64,000 bases of DNA from Gemmatales bacterium (GTDB lineage Bacteria > Planctomycetota > Planctomycetia > Gemmatales > Gemmataceae), in the NCBI GenBank assembly GCA_026004675.1, contig BPJP01000005.1:310001-374000 (forward strand). The letters run 5' to 3'. Of this stretch, positions 44,257 through 51,763 are shown in pieces. How positions within the stretch are numbered: the stretch's first letter is position 1; each line of letters begins with the position of its first letter. A program made the position numbers and the translations under genes. The notes under the pieces are model-generated. The model saw nothing but the letters and a program-made list of their open reading frames with translations, had not been told where the DNA came from and ran no database searches.

Positions 44257-46956
44257 TCATTGGATCGGAAATTCCAATTGCGCATGAACACGGATGGCGG
44301 CATCGTGCGGGCAGGCATGGACGCAGGCAGGGCGTTTGCCCGGCAAACTGCTGCATAAATCGCAGACGACAGCTCGTTCGCTCACCAGTTTCTCGGTGAT
44401 TTCTTCAGACAAGGCCGAGGGAATTTCCGGGCGGTTGACAGGGTCCAGACGCAGATGCAAAACAGTCTTGCTGTTTTGCAAGTCGGGCACCACCTTGACT
44501 GCGATCACGTTCCAGCCAGTGCGAAGGGGGATCGTATCAGAGGCCGGTTTCTTTTTCGGGGTCGCCGGTTTGGGCGTCGTCCCTTTGGCCCCCTGTTTCC
44601 ACAATGGCTGGACCTTGGTTGGCTTTTGCGGTCGTTTTTCCGCGGGCGCCCTGTCCTGCTGCTGGGGCGATTTCGGCAGCCAAAATTCCCGCTTCTCTTT
44701 TTTGGCCTTTTCTCCTTCGACCTGAACGCCATTGATCCAGATAACCAGATCATCGGCCCTGGCCGACGCCACTTCCATCTTGAACTGACTGCCAGGTGCC
44801 ATCAAATCACCCGGTACCTGAAAGCGGTAGCGGAAATAAAACGGTTTGTTCTCGAAATCGGAAACACTTTTGCCGCTGCGTTTGGCGAGCGGTTGCAACA
44901 CCTCGCGGAATTCGGCATCGTAGTCGAAAGGGGTCTGGCCGACCAGCCAGCGGGAATCGTTGAAGCGCGGTCTGAACCATTTCACGTCGTTGACAAGTTC
45001 GGAGGGCATCCAGCGCCAGCCGCGTGCCGCATCGGGGATGATGCCGATGTCGTGCATTTGGATCGAACCGTACGGGCAGTTCTTGGCGCACAATCCGCAA
45101 CCAATGCACCAGTCCTCGATCACCATTTGGCCATTATTGCCGCGGTGGATCGACCCGACCGGACAGCCGATCATGCACACGGGATCGAGACAAGAGCGAC
45201 AAGTGGTGGGGATCAGGTACTTGTCGAAACGCGGGCCGTCGAGAAACAGCCGACTATAGCCGTCGTCATGGGTATGGACGCAAGCACGGACGCATTCGTC
45301 GCAACGGGTGCAGCGATCGAGGTCGATCATCATCAAGCGTTGCCCCTGAATCAGCCCTAGCTTGTCGGCCCGTTCCGAAAGCAAGACCTGGTTGCTTTCT
45401 TCCCATACGGGAGCCTTGCTGCGTTCCTCTGTGAGCCGTTTCCGTTCCGCCGCTTTTTGGGCCACTTTTTGCCGAACACTGGGAACCTCATCCATGATTT
45501 TCTGAAAAACCTCGGCAGAGATTCTGATAAGTTCCACCTGGCTGGTTTCTTTCGTGGCATCGGGGTGGGCGTAAGCGACGCAGGTGGCGCTTCGCGGCTC
45601 ATTGGCAATCAGTCCCATTTCGCCCATGAAATCTCCGCGCGTCAGATAAGAGAGCACGCAATCCGGCCCCACCCGCCGGCGATATGGGCGAATCACCGGT
45701 GCAAAGACCAACTCGCAGAGAATCCGGTTGACGTGGCGAATCTCGGCAGCGGTCAAGTGCTTGCGATCGACCGCGAAATCGCGCGTGCGTTCCTGGAAAT
45801 CGGCACTGCCAAGCAATTCTTTGAATTCCGCCGAGTCGGCAAGGCCGGAGTCTTTCAATGCCTCGTTGAGGCAGAAAAGAATCTCCCACTGGTCTTCAAC
45901 GCGGGGGTCGGCATCCTGGACGGCGCGAACGACAGCTTGGGCTTTGGCGCTCAGGTATTGCCAGAATTTCGCCCGCGGACTGCCAGGCTTCGCTTCTCCG
46001 TCACGCAATGCCGCACATAGCTTCGGCCAGCTCCGTATATTCCCGACGTGCAAAAGCGCCGACACTTTCTTGACGACTTTCACCAAACCGCTGCGGATGA
46101 CATACATCGCGTCCGAGCGTTCGTATTCATCGAAAATCAACGCACCAGGTTCGAACGATACCAATTCGAGATATTTTTTGATCGAGTTGAATTGGTCTTC
46201 GGTCAAGTCGCTGAAGATCGATAGCCGGCGTATGTGGAGCTGCATGATGCGCTCGCGATAGATGCGTTCGACGTTCGCTTTGTAGCCGGGATCTTTGAGC
46301 AGTTGGTCGTAAATGTTGCGCAGGAATTCGACAGCGTAGATTTCGCGGTCGGCGACGATCGTGGCTGAGCGCGGCGTGCCGTACAAACAACTTCGTTCGC
46401 CGACGACTTCGCCTTCGTAGAGAACAGCCTGGAGGGTGTCGTAGTTGATATCGGTCGGGGCGTCAATGACGATCGTCTTGGGATGCTGGTCAGGCTCGCG
46501 GTCTTGGGCAAAAAACGGTTGGCCAAGCCGTTGCAGCCAGGTCTTTTTGCGTTGGCGTCGTGGGGCGACAGTGAGTTGCACGGTGGCGAGCCGACGTTCT
46601 GGAGCGTTTGCAGGCTTGCCTTTCAGAAAGGCCACTCGCCGTCTCAGTTCGTCGACTTTGTCCTGCCATTCCTGGAATTCGGAACCTTTCCAGGCAGCTG
46701 GCACTTTGCGCTCGAGAATGGTCAGCACATCTTCGGAAGTGAGCAAGTAGAATGCGGTATAGCCTGCTTCCCCCTGGCGGCACAGGACCTCACCCGGTTG
46801 AAAACGCCTCAGCACCAACGCTCCCGGATAGCGATCGAGACTTGGCGGCCGCTTCATCTGCGCGAATAACGAAATCTCGAGAAACTCCTCGTTCGTCATC
46901 GGCACGTCGCTGGCTCGCGGCGTCAATTCCGCTTCCGGCATTACCTGCTTGGCCAT
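44257..46956 (-). CDS. Cyclic-nucleotide-binding/four-cluster ferredoxin fusion protein
   Basis: From ATG 46956 (GAGG five bases upstream) this is 899 residues. The N-terminal half has two Crp-type cyclic-nucleotide-binding domains, each interrupted by a loop insert (first blocks FQPGEVLCRQGEAGYTAFYLL and FEPGALIFDEYERSDAMYVI). The C-terminal half has ferredoxin Cys groups at about 546-560 (CTRCDECVRAC), 588-602 (CRSCLDPVCMIGC), 618-630 (CIGCGLCAKNC) and, after a roughly 235-residue insertion, 865-886 (CDLC...CVHAC). This is the four-cluster pattern of HybA/DmsB-type electron-transfer subunits. The insert looks like a beta-sandwich domain plus a Lys/Pro-rich linker. It may gate electron transfer by a nucleotide signal; partner unknown. 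Confidence 0.85.
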   Translation of the reverse strand: MAKQVMPEAELTPRASDVPMTNEEFLEISLFAQMKRPPSLDRYPGALVLRRFQPGEVLCRQGEAGYTAFYLLTSEDVLTILERKVPAAWKGSEFQEWQDKVDELRRRVAFLKGKPANAPERRLATVQLTVAPRRQRKKTWLQRLGQPFFAQDREPDQHPKTIVIDAPTDINYDTLQAVLYEGEVVGERSCLYGTPRSATIVADREIYAVEFLRNIYDQLLKDPGYKANVERIYRERIMQLHIRRLSIFSDLTEDQFNSIKKYLELVSFEPGALIFDEYERSDAMYVIRSGLVKVVKKVSALLHVGNIRSWPKLCAALRDGEAKPGSPRAKFWQYLSAKAQAVVRAVQDADPRVEDQWEILFCLNEALKDSGLADSAEFKELLGSADFQERTRDFAVDRKHLTAAEIRHVNRILCELVFAPVIRPYRRRVGPDCVLSYLTRGDFMGEMGLIANEPRSATCVAYAHPDATKETSQVELIRISAEVFQKIMDEVPSVRQKVAQKAAERKRLTEERSKAPVWEESNQVLLSERADKLGLIQGQRLMMIDLDRCTRCDECVRACVHTHDDGYSRLFLDGPRFDKYLIPTTCRSCLDPVCMIGCPVGSIHRGNNGQMVIEDWCIGCGLCAKNCPYGSIQMHDIGIIPDAARGWRWMPSELVNDVKWFRPRFNDSRWLVGQTPFDYDAEFREVLQPLAKRSGKSVSDFENKPFYFRYRFQVPGDLMAPGSQFKMEVASARADDLVIWINGVQVEGEKAKKEKREFWLPKSPQQQDRAPAEKRPQKPTKVQPLWKQGAKGTTPKPATPKKKPASDTIPLRTGWNVIAVKVVPDLQNSKTVLHLRLDPVNRPEIPSALSEEITEKLVSERAVVCDLCSSLPGKRPACVHACPHDAAIRVHAQLEFPIQ

Positions 46957-47062
46957 GGCTACCTCGTCATTGTCGATATAGGTTTTCGCTACCAGCAGCG
47001 AATTCCAGTTGATAGCATAGCGCTTCCTGCTGGCAACAATCAACGCCAAGCGATGACCGAAG

Positions 47063-47428
47063 TCATTTGACAATCCGCGCGATTTGTTCCTTGAGCTTGC
47101 GATGGACTGCTGTTCGCCCTTTGGCCAACTGAATGGCTTCTCCCAGCGACAAGTGCGGATCGGGAAACGGCAGCCGGGCCGAAGCCTGCTCGATGTTTTC
47201 GGCAAGATGATAGCGGTGCTTGATGAGAGGAAGATCGATGCCGCAGCTGCGAAGCAGACCCAAGTCGCGGTAGAAACCGCGAACGTCCAACCGGAGTTTG
47301 CGAATCAAGGTCGTGCGAGTTTGCGGGCCACTCGCCAGCAGCGTCAGCAATCGGTAAAGTCTGGCAGCCCGCTCGGCAGTGACCGTTTTGGCGACAGACG
47401 ATTTGGGTGTGGCCCGCTTGCGCGCCAT
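47063..47428 (-). CDS. Small helix-turn-helix protein
   Basis: A 121-residue protein with GAGG five bases before ATG 47428. Residues about 20-75 form a winged-helix-like DNA-binding domain of the type found at the start of WYL/DeoR-like regulators: RLYRLLTLLASGPQTRTTLIRKLRLDVRGFYRDLGLLRSCGIDLPLIKHRYHL. The WYL domain is absent; the rest is a short helical tail. The cyclic-nucleotide/ferredoxin gene begins 106 bases downstream on the same strand, so it may control or be co-transcribed with that gene (inference). Confidence 0.68.
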   Translation of the reverse strand: MARKRATPKSSVAKTVTAERAARLYRLLTLLASGPQTRTTLIRKLRLDVRGFYRDLGLLRSCGIDLPLIKHRYHLAENIEQASARLPFPDPHLSLGEAIQLAKGRTAVHRKLKEQIARIVK

Positions 47429-47521
47429 GCCTACCTCGGGGAAGTCTCGTAGTTGACGAACGCTGTGATTTTATAACAGCCAATCACGGTCGGCGGGCAA
47501 AATTCGCAAATTCCGCTCTCT

Positions 47522-48735
47522 TTATTCGTGGCGGATGGCGTCGATGGGGTTCATCCGTGCCGCGCACAACGCCGGATAAAAGCCGAAGAACACGCCCACA
47601 CCAGCCGATACGAAAAACGACATGACCACAGCCCATGGCTCGACCACCAGAGGCCAATTCCCCAGATGGGACAAACCCAGCGCGCCCAAAATCCCGACCG
47701 TCGTCCCGATGACGCCACCGGCGAGAGACAAAACCACCGCTTCCATAAGGAATTGGATCAACACATCGAAAGACGAAGCCCCGATCGCCATGCGCACGCC
47801 GATCTCACGGGTCCGTTCCGTGACCGAAACGATCATGATATTCATGATGCCGATACCGCCTACCACCAGAGAGATCGCGGCAATGATTGCTGTCAAAACA
47901 TGCATTGTCGTGGTTACGACATGGGCCACTTCGGCCAGTTCGCGGACCGAACTGACATCGAAATCCGCCGCTTCATCCGGCTTGAGCCGACGCTCTTGAC
48001 GAAGAGCCTGGATGATCTCGGCGCGGGCCTGATCCAGGACGTCATCCGAACGAGCGGACGCCAGTATCAACGAGATCGCCTTGTGGCCCATGATCTTGTG
48101 CTGCATCGTTGACAGCGGAACGAAGACCTGATTGTCCTGGTCAGCACCCGTTGGCGACCGGCCTTTTTCGCCAACGACGCCGATGATCCGCAGTTTGACT
48201 CGATCGACCTTCAGCCATTCGCCCAGAGGGGCTGGTTGGTTGGGAAACAACTTCCGCCGAACGGTCTGGGCGATCAGGCAGACTGGGCTTTGCTCTTGAT
48301 ATCTTCGTCGTTGTAGAAGCGCCCGTGAATGACCTTCCAGTTTCGCACTGTTTGCAGCGCGGGCACCGACCCGACAACAACCGTCTGCATGCTTCCGGTA
48401 TCCGTCGAGACGCGGGCATGGGAGATCTGCAACTCCGCCACGCCGCTCAGCCAATGGCCAGCGTGTTTGCGAATCGCCTCGGCATCGGCGCTGGTCAAAG
48501 GCGTGCTATTGAGCGTGATCCCCTGATCGGTTCTGCCCCAGGGCGAACCAGGATCAGGTTTTTTGCCCACAGTGGCCAGGCGATCGTCGAGCTTGCGTCG
48601 GGCGCCGCTCCCGGCAGCGACCATCGCGATGACCGCGCTGGTGCCGATGATGATTCCGAGGCTGGTCAAAATGGACCGGCCTTTGTTCACCTTTAACGCC
48701 GAGAATGCCACACGAATTGCAGAAAGAAAGCTCAT
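47522..48735 (-). pseudogene. MacB-like ABC permease, frameshifted
   Basis: The N-terminal piece from ATG 48735 (FSALKVNKGRSILTSLGIIIGTSAVIAMVAAGSG) runs until GRFYNDEDIKSKA, where it meets a TGA. The continuation PVCLIAQTVRRKLFPNQPAPLGEWLKV and the FtsX domain (VGGIGIMNIMIVSVTERTREIGVRMAIGAS, ending PALCAARMNPIDAIRHE) lie in another frame to 47522. The join is at GGG 48285-48287 (CCC on the coding strand); one more C would restore the frame. Restored, it would be about 404 residues, similar to the intact permease at 9171-10412. No adaptor or ATPase is adjacent. Confidence 0.75.
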
Positions 48736-48892
48736 CGTCCCTGCTGTACCAGCCTACCCGTCATCTTCCCGCTGATGACCTGATCCACGAGGGCAAATTA
48801 CTACGAGGGTGTGGTTTCCATTAGCCTATTATCGGGCACGGCAACGTCAAACGCGACAAGTGAAAAAACAGCCGGTTGGGGGAAATGCCACT

Positions 48893-50707
48893 TCAAATAC
48901 CTGAGCCGAGCCGCCGGTCGAGATTGAACGCGGCACTGATGATGCCCATGTGGGTGAAAGCCTGGGGAAAGTTTCCCAAAGCCTCGCCGTTGGGACCGAT
49001 CTCCTCGGCATAGAGTCCGAGGTGATTGGCATACGTAAGCATTTTTTCGAAAATGAAGCGGGCCTCTTCCAGGCGGCCAGCGCGGGCGAGCGCCTCGACC
49101 AGCCAAAAGGTGCACATATTGAACGTGCCTTCTTCGCCGGTCAACCCATCGCCGGCTCCTTTACCGATCTCATAGCGGTAGACGAGGCTGTCGGAGACCA
49201 GTTCCTCCATGGTCCGGTCGAGGGTACCGAGCATAGCGCGGATCGGTCGGCGAAATAAACAGGACCAAAGGCATGATGAGGTTTGCCGCATCGAGGGCGT
49301 CGGTCCCGTAGTATTGCACGAAGGTATGCCGTTCGTGGTCGTATCCCTTGGCCATGATGTCTTCGTAGATGGCATCGCGCACGGCGCCCGAGCCGAACAT
49401 GATCGCAGGGTAGGCCGCGAGTCTGCGAGATACGCAAGGCGCGATCGAGCGCGACCCAGCATTGCACTTTGGAGTAGACGAACTGTTGCTGTCCCCCCCG
49501 AACTTCCCAGATGCCGTCATCGGGAAGAGTCCAGTTTTCGGCCACCCAATCGAGCATTCGGCGGACGTAGGTCCAAAAGTCGTAAGAGATGGGAACGCCG
49601 TAGCGGTCGTACAAATAGACCGAGTCGAGCAGTTCGCCATAGATGTCCAGTTGCAGCTGGCCGACAGCACCGTTGCCGATCCGTACCGGTTTGGAGCCGC
49701 GGGTAGCCATCGAGATGCGACAGTTCATATTCGGGAAGGTCGTGGCGTCCGTCGATGCCGTACATGATCTGCAGAGGTCGGCCGTACTTCGTCCCTTCCT
49801 TCGCCCGCTCTTCGAGCCACCCCATGAACTGCTCGGCTTCGTGGGTGAAACCCAGCCGCAAAAAGGCATAGAGCGTAAAAGCAGCGTCGCGAATCCAGGT
49901 ATAGCGGTAGTCCCAATTGCGCACGCCGCCGATTTCTTCAGGCAAACTGCAAGTCGGAGCGGCTACGATCGCACCAGTCGGGGCAAACGTCATCAGTTTC
50001 AGGACCAAAGCCGATCGATGCACCATTTCCCGCCAGCGTCCCGAGTATCGGCATTGGCTCAGCCACGAACGCCAGAATTTCTCCGTCTCGATCAGCTGGT
50101 GTTCGCCTGCCAGCCGCGCTTCCAGAACGTGCTGTTTTCGCTCGTCTTCGATTTGCTGCAAAATGAAAGTCGCTGTTTCTCCAGGCTGGAGGGTGAACTC
50201 GACCACGACGCCGTCTTCGATCTGGCACAAGGGGAAGCGGCTGATCAAGGAAAACTTCATGTTTCGCGATTTCGTCTCGAATACCGCCCCTCGACCATCG
50301 AGAACGACATTGTGCGGTTCTCGGGCGAAATCGAAAGCAGGCCGGCACTCGAGCCGAAAACGCACCTCGCCGCGCACCGCTCGCGCGATCCGCACGATCT
50401 GATGCGTTTGCTTTTTTTCTTCGTGGATGGGCATGAAATCGACCACCTCGCCAACCCCCTCCTCGCTGAGAAAACGGGTCACGAGTATGTTCGTGTCGGG
50501 CAGGTACATTTGCTTCAGCTGCGCCATATCACGCAGCGGCGCGATCTTGAAGAATCCGCCTTTCTTGTCGTCCAGAATCGCCGCGAACACGCTCGGCGAA
50601 TCGAAATAAGGCAAACAACACCAATCGATCGATCCGTCGATCCCGACCAGGGCGACCGTGTGCAAGTCACCGATCACGCCGTAGGACTCAATGGCCTTGT
50701 ATGGCAT
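48893..50707 (-). pseudogene. GH15-like glucoamylase, broken by three frameshifts
   Basis: The start (ATG 50707) and N-terminal region ([44 protein letters not shown], then [46 protein letters not shown] and [12 protein letters not shown]) match GH15 glucoamylase-type proteins. Homologous text continues in four successive frames. Breaks lie near 49701-49703 (one extra C in TACCCGCGG on the coding strand), between 49390 and 49440, and near 49225-49240. The last segment ends [13 protein letters not shown]...[25 protein letters not shown] at 48893. Reassembled length is about 604 residues, normal for the family. It either is decayed or the sequence has errors. Confidence 0.75.
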
Positions 50708-50739
50708 CGAATGTCGGCTCCCATCCTTCGGTGTAAAGA

Positions 50740-50768
50740 GACACCCGGTTTCGGTGAAACCGGGTGTC
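50740..50768 (-). terminator. Strong hairpin, likely terminator
   Basis: GACACCCGGTTTC (50740-50752) pairs perfectly with GAAACCGGGTGTC (50756-50768), a 13-bp stem with a three-base loop. On the minus strand it follows the methyltransferase stop by 26 bases and is followed by TCTTTAC. It separates that transcript from the GH15 gene. Confidence 0.7.
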
Positions 50769-50794
50769 GCAAAAGATGCAATTCTGGCTTCGAA

Positions 50795-51391
50795 TTATTC
50801 TTTTTTCGCCTTCTTCAACGGCGTCACGAAGTAGTAAATGGTCCGTTCATAGCCGTCCGCCGTTACCTTAACGGTCTTTTCGGGTATCACCCCTTCGATT
50901 TCGAAGCTGTGCGAAACGATTCGCGAGCCGGGCTTCATCTTTTCCAACTGGGGCAGCAATTTGACGTTCAACGAAGGCAGCAAGTAAAGCGTGACGACGG
51001 TCGCCTTGCTCAGGTCGAGGGTAAAAATATCTTCCTGTTTGATCTCGACGAGATGCTCCACCTGGTTTTTCTTGACGTTCTCCAAAGATTCTTTGACTCG
51101 TTTAGGGTCGATATCGAAGCCGACCGCTTTGCAGCCATATTTTTTCGCTGCTGTCACGACGATTCGGCCATCGCCGCATCCCAAATCATATACGACGTCG
51201 TTCTTCGAAACCTTGGCGATTTCGAGCATCTTGTCGACGACTTTTTGAGGCGTCGGCACAAAGATGACATCCGGTTCACGAAGTTTTTTCTTTTGCGAAA
51301 CCGCCGTCGAGGGAAATCCGACTAGCGCGATCGACACCACAACCAGAACAATTCCCAACGTCAAACGAACAGATTTCAACCTGCTGCGCAT
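50795..51391 (-). CDS. SAM-dependent methyltransferase with export signal or anchor
   Basis: The 198-residue product starts at ATG 51391, with GAGGAG seven bases upstream. A clear hydrophobic N-terminal signal or anchor (about 9-31, VRLTLGIVLVVVSIALVGFPSTAVS) precedes a class I methyltransferase core: DVIFVPTPQKVVDKMLEIAKV, motif I VVYDLGCGDGRI, an acidic loop VGFDIDPKRV, then IFTLDLSKATVVTLYLLPSLN. This resembles the compact methyltransferases that modify lysine on membrane proteins. An exported, SAM-dependent enzyme would need SAM outside the cytoplasm, so the N-terminus may be an anchor with the domain in the cytoplasm. Function is uncertain. Confidence 0.78.
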   Translation of the reverse strand: MRSRLKSVRLTLGIVLVVVSIALVGFPSTAVSQKKKLREPDVIFVPTPQKVVDKMLEIAKVSKNDVVYDLGCGDGRIVVTAAKKYGCKAVGFDIDPKRVKESLENVKKNQVEHLVEIKQEDIFTLDLSKATVVTLYLLPSLNVKLLPQLEKMKPGSRIVSHSFEIEGVIPEKTVKVTADGYERTIYYFVTPLKKAKKE

Positions 51392-51763
51392 AGGAGGTCT
51401 CCTCAGGGTAACGACAAGAACCGTTCGCACTGCTGCTTTTGGCAGCCGCTTCGCCAGGAAGCTGGCATCGAGGAAACAGCAGGCGAGAATCTCCTTTTAT
51501 ACGATGCCTCAAAGGATTGCAAGGACTTCGCAATCTTCGCGATGGAGGGTCCCGCTCTGTCGGGACCGTATCGAACGCGGCGGACTACGTGCCTCCAGCG
51601 GGCGATTCTCCGGCAGTGTCCATCTCTGGCACTATTTTGTCATCGGGTCGGTAGACTGCTGGCGGCCAGATACCTATTTTGACTTCTATTAAGAGACATG
51701 ACAGGGGCATGCCCAGGGATAGGAGGGCGGCCCAGCGTGCACAACATTTAGGAGAATCCGGTC
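51392..51763. other. Intergenic region upstream of hppA
   Basis: About 370 bases between divergent genes with no supported coding sequence. A hairpin (listed separately) lies at 51548-51567. AGGAG at 51750-51754, nine bases before the GTG start, serves the pyrophosphatase. I could not identify a clear promoter. Confidence 0.55.
51548..51567. promoter_or_regulatory. Hairpin, 7-bp stem
   Basis: GGTCCCG (51548-51554) pairs with CGGGACC (51561-51567), loop CTCTGT. It lies about 200 bases upstream of the pyrophosphatase gene between divergent genes. It has no following T-run on either strand, so a leader structure or operator is more likely than a terminator. Confidence 0.3.

Noticed and set aside
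48274..48454. TGA at the end of the first permease segment considered as a second selenocysteine codon
   Set aside because: Homology continues in a different reading frame, so this is a frameshift, not a recoded stop; there is no redox motif.
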